From an uncultured Sphingomonas sp. (GTDB lineage Bacteria > Pseudomonadota > Alphaproteobacteria > Sphingomonadales > Sphingomonadaceae): a DNA stretch of 64,000 nucleotides. Position numbers and translations under genes: made by a program. Under the pieces are notes generated by a model, which worked only from the letters and a program-made list of their open reading frames with translations, searched no databases and was not told where the DNA came from. The stretch spans positions 1 to 64,000 of the forward strand of contig NZ_CAKZHV010000070.1 of NCBI RefSeq assembly GCF_936927845.1, written 5' to 3'. This document shows, one piece after another, positions 27,050 to 35,124 of the stretch (position 1 is its first letter; the number at the start of each line of letters is the position of its first letter).

Positions 27050-28059
27050 CGGGCACCCCGCTCTCCGCCGACGCGCTCACCGCCTATCTGTCGCGCCTCT
27101 GGTCGACGCCGGTCATGGTCGAGGGGCTGGCGCGCATCCCCGGCGGGGCGAGCCGCGAGACCTACCGCTTCGACGCGCACGCGGACGGCGAGACGCATCG
27201 GCTGATCCTCAGGCGCGATCCGGGCGGCAGCCTGATCGATACCGAGAGCGAGACCGAGTTTCGCGCCTATCAGAGTGCGGCGGGCGTCGTCCCGGTGCCG
27301 CGCGCGGTCGCGCTGGAACGCGACGGCGCCGAACTCGAGCGGCCGTTCTTCATCATGGAGCGTATCGAGGGCGGCGAGGTGGCGAGCCCGTTCACGCGCG
27401 CGCCGTTCGGCGAGCATGGCGAGCGGCTGGGCGCTGCGTTCTTTACCGCGCTCGGGCGGCTCGCCGCGCTCGATCCGGCGGGCACGCCGCTCGCCGCGTA
27501 TCTGGAGACGCCGGCGCCCAACCGGGCGTGGCAGGTCGCGCTCGATTATTGGGAAGCCGTGCTGGACGAGGATGAGGCGCAGCCGATGCCGGTGGTCCGC
27601 GCCGCGATCCGGCTGCTGCGCCGCGAACCGCCGCCGCCCGCGCAGAAGATCGCGATCGTCCACGGCGATTATCGTTCGGGCAATGTGATGCACGACGGTG
27701 CGGGCGGGATGCTCGCGATGTTCGACTGGGAGATGGCGCATCTGGGCGACCCGCTGGAGGATCTCGGCTGGGCGCTCGATCCGATCTGGGACCATTTCGA
27801 GCCCGGCTGCGTGTGCGGCATGACGTCGCGCGCACGCGCACTGGACACGTGGCGGGCGGCGAGCGGGCTCGCGGTCGACCCGAACGCGATGCGGTGGTGG
27901 TCGCTGTTCAATGCGGTCAAGGGCCGCGCGATCTGGACTTCGGCGTTCGCCGAGTTCGTGGCGGGCGGGCGCACCGACCCCGTGCTCGGCATCTCGGGCT
28001 GGTACACCGCGCGGCGGCAGGACGCGATCATCGCCGCGCAACTGGAGGATTGGCGGTGA
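27046..28059 (+). CDS. APH-like phosphotransferase family protein
   Basis: 337 residues of the aminoglycoside phosphotransferase/choline kinase-like fold. An N-terminal lobe with GGASRETYRFDA precedes RLILRRDPGG (ATP-binding Lys/Arg region) and FIMERIEGG (hinge). The catalytic loop is IVHGDYRSGNVM (about residues 204-215) and the metal-binding segment is MFDWEMAHLGDP (about 225-236). Proteins of this type linked to acyl-CoA genes resemble the kinase part of ACAD10, thought to phosphorylate a hydroxy-acyl substrate so that it can be eliminated. Here that would make it a candidate for activating a hydroxylated intermediate (inference). Overlaps both neighbours by 4 bp. Confidence 0.88.
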   Translation: MTGTPLSADALTAYLSRLWSTPVMVEGLARIPGGASRETYRFDAHADGETHRLILRRDPGGSLIDTESETEFRAYQSAAGVVPVPRAVALERDGAELERPFFIMERIEGGEVASPFTRAPFGEHGERLGAAFFTALGRLAALDPAGTPLAAYLETPAPNRAWQVALDYWEAVLDEDEAQPMPVVRAAIRLLRREPPPPAQKIAIVHGDYRSGNVMHDGAGGMLAMFDWEMAHLGDPLEDLGWALDPIWDHFEPGCVCGMTSRARALDTWRAASGLAVDPNAMRWWSLFNAVKGRAIWTSAFAEFVAGGRTDPVLGISGWYTARRQDAIIAAQLEDWR

Positions 28060-28436
28060 GCGATCTGGGCGACGTGCTGACCGGCGCGGGGCTGGTCGGG
28101 CTGGGCGCGGGCGCGGCGGCTGCCACGCACGACGCGTACGGCGGCGCGATGATGACGGTCGCGGGGCTGCTCGCGGTGCTGGGCGCGCAGGAGGCGGACC
28201 AAGCGGCGGCGTGGCGGCTGGCGGACATCGCGGCGATGCGTACGCTGCTGGGTGATGCCGCCCCCGCGACGGGCGAGGGGATGACGCTCAGTGAGCTCGA
28301 CGAGGCATGGGCGACGCTGTCGCGCGCGTTGATTACGCATCATGCCGGCGTCGCGCCGGGAAGCGAGGAGGACCGCGCGATCCTCGCCTTCTACCGCGAG
28401 AGCACCGGGCGGCGCGAACTGGTGTGGCCGCAATGA
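28056..28436 (+). CDS. Small protein of unknown function in the CoA-ester operon
   Basis: 126 residues from a GTG that overlaps the preceding stop (GTGA, 28056-28059); its own stop overlaps the next start (ATGA, 28433-28436), which fixes both ends. The N-terminal ~45 residues are Gly/Ala-rich and helical, the rest is an acidic helical domain ending RESTGRRELVWPQ. No recognisable motif or signal. Its strict coupling between the kinase and the CoA-transferase suggests a dedicated accessory subunit. Confidence 0.72.
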   Translation: MSDLGDVLTGAGLVGLGAGAAAATHDAYGGAMMTVAGLLAVLGAQEADQAAAWRLADIAAMRTLLGDAAPATGEGMTLSELDEAWATLSRALITHHAGVAPGSEEDRAILAFYRESTGRRELVWPQ

Positions 28437-30757
28437 GCGACGCGCAAGTGCGAGCCGCGGAGACGCTCGACCGGCCGCTCGCGGGGATGCGCGTGGTGGA
28501 GTGCGTGTCTGGCACGATGGCGCACACTGCGCGGTTGCTCGCCGATCTGGGTGCGGAGGTGATCCGCGTCGAGCCGGCGGGCGGCGGCGCGGAACGACGC
28601 GAAGGGCCGATGCTCAACGGCCAGAGCCTGTTGTTTGCAGCCGCCAACCTCGGCAAACGCGCGGTTGCGATGGCGGTCACCGACCCGTCGTTCGACGCCC
28701 TGCTCGCCGACGCCGATATCCTGATCGAGAACAGCGCGCCCGGCAGCGACGCGCACGCCGCGCTCGATCCCGCCGCGCGCGCCGCGCGCCATGCGGGGCT
28801 GGTCGTCGTGTCGCTCAGCGATTTTGGGCAGGTCGGGCCTTGGCGCACCTGGCGCGCGACCGATCCGGTGCTCCATGCATTGTCGGGCGGATTGTCGCGC
28901 TCCGGACTGCCCGATCGCGCACCGCTGTTGCCGCCGGGCGAATTGTTCCTCCACGCCGCGGCGACGCAGGCGGCGGTGATCACGCTCGCCGCGTTCATCC
29001 AGCGGTTGCGCGACGGGCGCGGCGATCATGTCGACGTCGCGCTGATCGAGGCGGGGATGGCCGCGCTCGACCCCGGTTTTGGGATTGCGGGCAGCGCGCA
29101 ATCGGGCGTGCCGCTGTGGAAGATGTCGCGCGGCCGCTTCGACGAGCGGCACCGTTACCCGATCATCGCGTGCGCCGACGGTTATGTCCGGCTGTGCATC
29201 ATGGCGCCGCGGCAGTGGCGCGGGATGTGGGAATGGATGGGGCGGCCCGATGCCTTTGCGGGGTCCGAATGGGAGAAGTTGCAGACGCGCTTCCGCTCGC
29301 CCGACCTGATCCCCGCGATTGCCGCGCTGCTGGCGACGAAGACGCGCGCCGAGGTGGAGGCGGAGGCAGCGGCGCACGGCGTCCCCGCCGCGGCGCTGCT
29401 CGACCTCGACGAGGGGATCGCGAACGAACAGATTGTCGCGCGCGGCGCGTTCAAGCCGGTCGCGGTGGCGGGCATTCCGGTGCCGATGCCCGATGGTGCG
29501 GTGGAGATCGACGGCCAGCGCACGGGCCCGCGCGGCGGCGCACCCGATCTGTCGAGCGACCCGGTAGCGTTCGATCAACCGCGCGGGCACTGGACGCCGC
29601 CGCCCGCCGCCGACCGCCCCCTCGCGGGGCTGAAGGTGCTCGACATGGGGGTGATCGTCGTCGGCGCGGAGACGGGGCGGCTGCTCGCCGATCTGGGCGC
29701 GGACGTGATCAAGGTGGAGAACGGCGCCTTTCCCGACGGCCAGCGCCAGTCGCGCGACGATGCGCCCGTCTCGATCACCTTCGCCGCCGGGCACCGTAAC
29801 AAGCGCGGGCTGTCGATCGACCTGCGCGCCGACGCGGGCAAAACGCTGTTCGCGCGATTGGTGGGCGAGGCCGACGTGCTGCTCTCGAACTTCAAGCCCG
29901 GCACGTTCGACGCGCTCGGCTTTTCGCCCGATCGCTTGCGCGCGCTCAACCCGCGGCTGGTCAGCGTCGACAGCTCCGCCTTCGGCGCGACGGGGCCGTG
30001 GAGCAGGCGGGGTGGCTATGGTCCGCTGGTACGCTGCTCGGCGGGGCTGTCGAAATTGTGGGTGTACCCTGACGACCCGGCGAGCTTCTCCGACGGCGTG
30101 ACCGTCTATCCCGACCACGTTGCCGCGCGTGTTGGGGCGGCGGGCGCGCTCGCGCTGCTGATCCGGCGGATGCGGACGGGCGCGGGCGGGCGCGCGAGCG
30201 TCAGCCAGATGGAGGTGATGATGGGGCATCTCGCACCCCTGTTTGCCGCGCGTGCCGCGGGTGCCGACATAACCGAGCCGGCGCGCGCCTGGCCGTGGGG
30301 CATCTATCCGGCGGCGGGAGACGACGAGTGGGTCGTGGTCACCGCGCGCGACGCGGCCGGGGAAGAGGCGGTCGCGCGTGTCATCGGACACGACGACTCG
30401 ATCAATGATCGCGACTTCGCGCTCTCCGCTTGGACACGCGCGCGGACCGCCAGCGAGGCGGCGGCGTTGCTCCAAGCCGCGGGCGTCCCCGCCGCGCCGA
30501 TGCTGCGGGTGGTCGAATTGCCCGACCAGCCGCAGTTTCAGGCGCTCGGCACCTTTCGCACTGCGACGCATCCGCTGCTCGCGCAGCCGGTGACGGTCGA
30601 GGCCGCGCCCGCGCGCTCGCGTCTCGCCACACCCGAACAGCGCCCGGCGCCGCGGCTGGGCGAGCATAGTGCCGACGTGCTCGCCGACTGGCTGGGCCTG
30701 AGCGAGGCGGAGATCACGCGGCTCGAACAGGCGGGCACGATCGAAGTGGCGGCGTGA
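28433..30757 (+). CDS. Fused tandem class III (CaiB/BaiF) CoA-transferase
   Basis: 774 residues containing two complete CaiB/BaiF domains. Domain 1 (about 10-375) opens RPLAGMRVVECVSGTMAHTA and has LLADLGAEVIRVEP. Domain 2 (about 395-760) opens RPLAGLKVLDMGVIVVGAET and has LLADLGADVIKVEN and FAAGHRNKRGLSIDL. Each half alone has the length of a normal subunit, and class III enzymes act as interlocked dimers, so the fusion probably makes a pseudo-dimer. The position of the family's catalytic Asp is occupied by Glu in both halves (VDVALIEAGM; VSQMEVMMG). It presumably moves CoA between an acyl-CoA donor and the pathway acid; substrate unknown. Confidence 0.9.
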   Translation: MSDAQVRAAETLDRPLAGMRVVECVSGTMAHTARLLADLGAEVIRVEPAGGGAERREGPMLNGQSLLFAAANLGKRAVAMAVTDPSFDALLADADILIENSAPGSDAHAALDPAARAARHAGLVVVSLSDFGQVGPWRTWRATDPVLHALSGGLSRSGLPDRAPLLPPGELFLHAAATQAAVITLAAFIQRLRDGRGDHVDVALIEAGMAALDPGFGIAGSAQSGVPLWKMSRGRFDERHRYPIIACADGYVRLCIMAPRQWRGMWEWMGRPDAFAGSEWEKLQTRFRSPDLIPAIAALLATKTRAEVEAEAAAHGVPAAALLDLDEGIANEQIVARGAFKPVAVAGIPVPMPDGAVEIDGQRTGPRGGAPDLSSDPVAFDQPRGHWTPPPAADRPLAGLKVLDMGVIVVGAETGRLLADLGADVIKVENGAFPDGQRQSRDDAPVSITFAAGHRNKRGLSIDLRADAGKTLFARLVGEADVLLSNFKPGTFDALGFSPDRLRALNPRLVSVDSSAFGATGPWSRRGGYGPLVRCSAGLSKLWVYPDDPASFSDGVTVYPDHVAARVGAAGALALLIRRMRTGAGGRASVSQMEVMMGHLAPLFAARAAGADITEPARAWPWGIYPAAGDDEWVVVTARDAAGEEAVARVIGHDDSINDRDFALSAWTRARTASEAAALLQAAGVPAAPMLRVVELPDQPQFQALGTFRTATHPLLAQPVTVEAAPARSRLATPEQRPAPRLGEHSADVLADWLGLSEAEITRLEQAGTIEVAA

Positions 30758-30772
30758 GCGAGGGATAGGCAG

Positions 30773-31576
30773 ATGACGACATCCGGCAACGACGCGGTGC
30801 TGGTCGAGCGGCGCGACCATGTCATGATCGTGACGATCAACCGACCCGAGGCACGTAACGCGGTCAACGCAGCGGTGCACGAGGGAGTGGGCGACGCGCT
30901 GGAGGCGGCGGACGCCGACCCGGAGATCCGGTGCGTTATCGTGACGGGCGCGGGCGACAAGGCATTCTGCGCCGGTGCCGACCTAGTCGCGCTGTCGCGC
31001 GGCGAGCGGCTGGCGCCCGACGACGCGGCCAAGCAGGCGTGGGGCTTTGCCGGCATCGTCAGCCACCCGATCTCGACCCCGGTCATCGCTGCGGTCAACG
31101 GCTCGGCGTTGGGTGGCGGGCTGGAGATCGCGCTCGCCTGCGATCTGGTCGTCGCGGTGGATACCGCGATCTTCGGCCTGCCCGAGCCCAAGCGCGGGCT
31201 GTTCGCGGCGGCGGGCGGGGTGTTCCGCCTGCCCGCGCAGATCCCGCAGAAGATCGCGATGGAAATGATGCTGACCGGCGACCCGATCACCGCGGAGCGC
31301 GCGCTGTCGCTCGGGCTGGTCAACGCGCTCGCGCCCGCCGACGCGCTGCTCGACACCGCGCTCGCGCTCGCCGCGCGGATCGTCGCCAATGCGCCGGTGT
31401 CGGTCCAGGCGTCGAAGCGGATGGCGCTCGGCATCGTCGACGGCCGCGTCGCGCGCGAGGAGGCGGCATGGGCGCAGAACCGCGCGGAAAGCCGCATCGT
31501 CTTTTCCAGCGCGGACTCGCGCGAGGGGCCACGCGCCTTCGCCGAAAAGCGCGCGCCGGTGTGGACCGCCTCGTGA
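30773..31576 (+). CDS. Enoyl-CoA hydratase/isomerase (crotonase) family protein
   Basis: 267 residues with the crotonase fold: VTINRPEARNAVN, the oxyanion-hole segments AFCAGADL (about residues 63-70) and NGSALGGGLEIALACD (about 108-123), and GLPEPKRGLFAAAGG. At the first catalytic position the usual Glu of GGGxEIA hydratases is retained (GLEIAL); the second lies in the PEPKRG segment where Glu/Lys vary between hydratases and other crotonases. It probably hydrates or isomerises an unsaturated acyl-CoA in the pathway. The gap to the CoA-transferase gene is 15 bases; its stop overlaps the next start. Confidence 0.9.
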   Translation: MTTSGNDAVLVERRDHVMIVTINRPEARNAVNAAVHEGVGDALEAADADPEIRCVIVTGAGDKAFCAGADLVALSRGERLAPDDAAKQAWGFAGIVSHPISTPVIAAVNGSALGGGLEIALACDLVVAVDTAIFGLPEPKRGLFAAAGGVFRLPAQIPQKIAMEMMLTGDPITAERALSLGLVNALAPADALLDTALALAARIVANAPVSVQASKRMALGIVDGRVAREEAAWAQNRAESRIVFSSADSREGPRAFAEKRAPVWTAS

Positions 31577-33084
31577 GCGTCGATCCCGAACGCGTCGCGG
31601 TGATCGTCGGCGTCGGGCAGGTCAACGACCGTCCGCGCGACCCGGCCGAGGGCATGGAGCCGCTCGCGCTGATGCAGGCGGCACTCGACGAGGCCGACCG
31701 CGATGCCGGTGGCGGCTGGCTGCGCGATGCCGACTTGGTCGCGGTGGTGCAGCAGATCAGCTTTCGGGGGCACAATCCGCTGGCATACAAGGTTGCGGCA
31801 GCGATCGGTGCACATCCTGCGCTGGCTTATGAGTCGGTCGGGCCGAACGGCGACAGCCCGATCCTGCTGCTGAACGAAGCGGCGAACCGGATCGCGCGCG
31901 GCGAGGGGCGGATCGCGGTCGTCGTCGGCGCGGAGGCGCTGCGCACCGCGAGCGCGCGCGCGGCGGCGGCGGCGAAGACCGATGTCGCGGCGCAAAACCC
32001 GCTGCGTACACTGACCGATGCAGCGAAGCCCGGATATCGCCGCCAATACGGTCTAAGCGCGCCGGTCGACGTTTACCCCTTGTACGAGAATGCAGCGCGC
32101 GCCGCTTGGGGGCAGACGCTCCGGCAAGCGCAGCGCGAGACGGGCGAGATTTGGTCGCGCTTCTCGCAAATCGCGGCGCAGACTCCCGCGGCATGGCTGC
32201 ATACGGCTCGCACGCCCGAAGAGATCGTGACGCCGGGCGCGGACAACCGGCCAATCGCCTTTCCCTATACCAAGCTGACCGTCGCCAATTCGTCGGTCAA
32301 CCAGGGCGCGGGGTTCATCGTCACCAGCCTGGCCGAAGCGCGGCGGTGCGGCGTGGCGGAAGCGCGGATCGTCTATGTCGGGCGGGGCGCCAGCGCGCAC
32401 GAGCCGGAGGATTTCCTCGCGCGCGACCGGTACGACGCGTCGCCGAGCATGGCTGCCTGCCTCCAGCATGCACTGGCATGGAACGGGGTCGACGCGGCGA
32501 CGCTCGACCTGGTCGAACTCTACTCCTGCTTTCCCTGCGTGCCCAAGATGGCGCGGCGCGTGATCGGCTGGCCGGTCGATCGTCCCGCAACCGTGTTCGG
32601 CGGCCTGACCTTCGGCGGCGGGCCGATCGGCAATTACATGAGCCACGCGGTCGCCGAGATGGTTGACGCACTGCGCGGTGGCGAGGGGGAGACGGGGTTG
32701 CTCTACGCCAATGGCGGCTACGCGACGCACAACCACGCGATCGTGCTCGCGACGCATCCACTGCCGGGCGCGGGGGAGCCGCACGACTTCGATGTGCAGG
32801 CGGCAGCCGACGCGGCGCGCGGCGCGGTGCCCGAACTGGTCAAGGACTATGACGGCCCGGCGACGATCGAGACCTACACCGTCTTCTACGCGCGCGACGG
32901 ATCGGCGAGGGGCGGAGTGGTGGTGGCGCGCACGCCCGCCGGGCAGCGCACGCTCGCCAAGGTGCGCGCCGACGATCTCGCGTTGATGACGTGGCTCACC
33001 GACGGCGTTGCCGAGTCGGTGGGGCACGTCGGGCACGTCGCACGCGAGGGCGAAGTGTCCGTGTGGCGCCACGCGGTGGCGTGA
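31573..33084 (+). CDS. SCP2-type thiolase-fold acetyltransferase
   Basis: 503 residues from a GTG overlapping the preceding stop (GTGA), a choice supported by the family start VAVIVGVGQVNDRP. It has a thiolase fold: VVGAEALRT, NSSVNQGAGFIVTS, DLVELYSCFPC and the C-terminal GGLTFGGGPIGNYMSH and YANGGYATHNHAIV. The usual N-terminal Cys nucleophile motif is not evident (ESVGPNGDSPILLLNEAA stands in its place), as in many SCP2-type or thiolase-like proteins that may act as retro-aldolases or lack classical thiolase activity. It likely performs a carbon-carbon bond step in the CoA-ester pathway. Confidence 0.85.
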   Translation: MSVDPERVAVIVGVGQVNDRPRDPAEGMEPLALMQAALDEADRDAGGGWLRDADLVAVVQQISFRGHNPLAYKVAAAIGAHPALAYESVGPNGDSPILLLNEAANRIARGEGRIAVVVGAEALRTASARAAAAAKTDVAAQNPLRTLTDAAKPGYRRQYGLSAPVDVYPLYENAARAAWGQTLRQAQRETGEIWSRFSQIAAQTPAAWLHTARTPEEIVTPGADNRPIAFPYTKLTVANSSVNQGAGFIVTSLAEARRCGVAEARIVYVGRGASAHEPEDFLARDRYDASPSMAACLQHALAWNGVDAATLDLVELYSCFPCVPKMARRVIGWPVDRPATVFGGLTFGGGPIGNYMSHAVAEMVDALRGGEGETGLLYANGGYATHNHAIVLATHPLPGAGEPHDFDVQAAADAARGAVPELVKDYDGPATIETYTVFYARDGSARGGVVVARTPAGQRTLAKVRADDLALMTWLTDGVAESVGHVGHVAREGEVSVWRHAVA

Positions 33085-33236
33085 GGGCGCGCTTCACGCC
33101 TGCCGAGGCCCTGATCGCGGAGTTCGGCTCTTTCACGGGCATGCCATGATGCGGGCGCCCTTGACCCTGGCGACGGCATCTTCATGGAACGGGTAACGAT
33201 TTGCCCGGCCCGCGCCGCGGCGACGGAGGACAGCCA

Positions 33237-34109
33237 GTGAACGACGAATCCACGCCCGTCCGCCCGCGCCGCAGCGTGCTCTACATGCCCGCATCGAACG
33301 CGCGCGCGGTGGAGAAAGCGCGCGACCTGCCGTGCGACGTCGTCATCCTCGACCTGGAGGACGCGGTCGCGCCCGAGCAGAAAACGAGCGCGCGCGACGC
33401 GGCGGTCGCGGCGGTGCGCGCGGGCGGGTTCGGGCATCGCGAGCTGATAGTGCGCGCCAACGCGCTCGACACCGAATGGGGCGCGGACGATCTCGCGGCG
33501 CTGGGCGCGAGCGGCGCGGACGCGGTGCTGCTGCCCAAGGTGTCCGACGTGGCGGCGCTGCACGCGGCGCGGCAGGCGCTGGGTGGGGACACGCCGCTAT
33601 GGGCGATGGTCGAAACCGCGCGTGGTGTCGTCAACCTGCCCGAGATCGTCGATGCGAGCCAGGACGTCGGGCTCGCCGCGCTGGTGGTCGGCACCAACGA
33701 TCTCGCCAAGGAACTGCGCTGCCGCCCCGGCAAGACACGCGCGCCGCTGCTGCCGATCCTGACCCAAGTCGTGCTCGCCGCACGAATGGCGGGGTTGGTC
33801 GCGCTCGACGGCGTGATCAACGTGCTGGACGAAGAGGCCGCAATCAAGGCGGAGTGCGCGCAAGGGCTCGAATGGGGGTTCGACGGCAAGACGCTGATCC
33901 ACCCAGCGCAGATCGCCGCCGCCAACCGCGTGTTCTCGCCCGCGTCTGCGGAGATCGCCTGGGCCGAGACGGTGGTTGCGGCGTTCGACCTACCCGAACA
34001 CGCCGCGCGCGGCGCGATCCGAGTCGAGGGCAAGATGGTCGAGCGGCTCCACCTGGAGGAAGCGCGCCGCACGCTCGCGCTCGCCGCTGCCATTCAGGCG
34101 CGGCAGTAA
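33237..34109 (+). CDS. HpcH/HpaI aldolase-family CoA ester lyase (CitE-like)
   Basis: 290 residues from a GTG at 33237 with GGAGGA seven bases upstream. CitE-family features: RRSVLYMPASNARAVEKA, VVILDLEDAVAP with metal-binding acids, ADAVLLPKV, AMVETARGVVNLPEI with the metal Glu, VGTNDLAKELRC and the C-terminal GFDGKTLIHPAQIA. Such enzymes cleave or hydrolyse 3-hydroxyacyl-CoA esters such as citramalyl-CoA, malyl-CoA or similar. Separated from the thiolase gene by 152 bases but same strand and matching chemistry, so probably part of the pathway. Its end overlaps the converging lipoprotein gene by 16 bp. Confidence 0.9.
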   Translation: MNDESTPVRPRRSVLYMPASNARAVEKARDLPCDVVILDLEDAVAPEQKTSARDAAVAAVRAGGFGHRELIVRANALDTEWGADDLAALGASGADAVLLPKVSDVAALHAARQALGGDTPLWAMVETARGVVNLPEIVDASQDVGLAALVVGTNDLAKELRCRPGKTRAPLLPILTQVVLAARMAGLVALDGVINVLDEEAAIKAECAQGLEWGFDGKTLIHPAQIAAANRVFSPASAEIAWAETVVAAFDLPEHAARGAIRVEGKMVERLHLEEARRTLALAAAIQARQ

Positions 34110-34576
34110 CCCTCGCCCGATCTGACGGTCAGGCAGTTCTTCTTGCCCGCCATCCACTTCAGTCCGGTGGCGTCACCGTCGCTCGGGCGCAGCAGCAGCG
34201 TCTCGCCGCCCCTGGTGAAGCGCAGCCCCTCGGGCGTTACGCTCGCGGGGTAGGTGCCGGCCATGTCGGCGTCGAGGCCCCAGCGCATGTTCAGGTCGGC
34301 GGTCGCGGCGCCCGTGGGTTTCACGGTCAGCACCATGCCCTCAACCCCGATCCAGCGGCCGGCATAGTCGCGCGCGGTACGCGCAGCAGGCGGCGACGCG
34401 GCGGGAGCGGGTGACGCATCCGACGTCGGCATCGCGACCGGCGCGGCGATGTTGTCCGCCGCGGGCTCGGTCGCGCCCGCGCTGGTCATGCTGTTGCTGG
34501 TGGTCGACGGCGGCGCGCCGTTGCAGGCGGCGAGCGTCAGGGCAAGGGGTAGGGCGAGCGGCGCGATCTGCTTCAT
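34094..34576 (-). CDS. Lipoprotein of unknown function
   Basis: 160 residues from the ATG at 34576, chosen because it starts a lipoprotein signal (MKQIAPLALPLALTLAAC, lipid-attached Cys at 18). A Ser/Thr/Ala/Pro-rich linker runs to about residue 70, followed by a small domain of about 85 residues (YAGRWIGVEGMVLTV...WMAGKKNCLTVRSGEGYCR) with two cysteines likely disulfide-linked. Nothing identifies a family. It is divergent from rpiB. Confidence 0.75.
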   Translation of the reverse strand: MKQIAPLALPLALTLAACNGAPPSTTSNSMTSAGATEPAADNIAAPVAMPTSDASPAPAASPPAARTARDYAGRWIGVEGMVLTVKPTGAATADLNMRWGLDADMAGTYPASVTPEGLRFTRGGETLLLRPSDGDATGLKWMAGKKNCLTVRSGEGYCRA

Positions 34577-34689
34577 GACCGCTGACGAACACCCACGCCC
34601 GAGCAAGCGTTCCGGGTGGCGTTTACGCGCGCGCGGGGCTATGGAGCCGCGCATTCCGATCATCTCGACCACGAAGGTGTCCCACCCCT

Positions 34690-35124
34690 TTGCGCATCGT
34701 TATCGCATCCGATCACGCGGCCGTCTCGATGAAGGCCGATCTCGTCCAATGGCTGGGCGACGAGGGGCATGAAGTGCTCGACCTCGGCACACACGGCAAC
34801 GGCAGCGTTGACTATCCCGACTACGGTTATGCGCTGGCCCAAGCGCTGGCGGACGGGCGCGCTGAGCGCGGCATCGCGCTGTGCGGTTCGGGGATCGGCA
34901 TCATGATCGCGGCCAACCGTAACCCGGCGGTACGCTGCGCGCTCGTCGCCGAGCCGCTGTCGGCGAGCCTCGCGCGCAGCCACAATGACGCGAACGCGAT
35001 CGCGATGGGCGCGCGGCTGATCGGCCCCGAAATGGCGCGCGCCTGCGTGTCCGCGTTCCTGTCCACCGATTTCCTCGGCGGCCGCCATTGCGCGCGCGTC
35101 GACAAGCTGAAGGACCCCGCATGA
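34690..35124 (+). CDS. rpiB: Ribose-5-phosphate isomerase B
   Basis: 144 residues starting at a TTG (the family start MRIVIASDHAA leaves no other choice). It interconverts ribose-5-phosphate and ribulose-5-phosphate. Family motifs: IASDHAAVSMK (His contacting substrate), DYPDYG, ALCGSGIGIMIAANR with the active-site Cys (about residue 65) and the anion-binding loop, and ARSHNDANAIAMGAR. Its stop overlaps the start of glyA (ATGA, 35121-35124), an arrangement seen in other alphaproteobacteria. Confidence 0.94.
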   Translation: MRIVIASDHAAVSMKADLVQWLGDEGHEVLDLGTHGNGSVDYPDYGYALAQALADGRAERGIALCGSGIGIMIAANRNPAVRCALVAEPLSASLARSHNDANAIAMGARLIGPEMARACVSAFLSTDFLGGRHCARVDKLKDPA

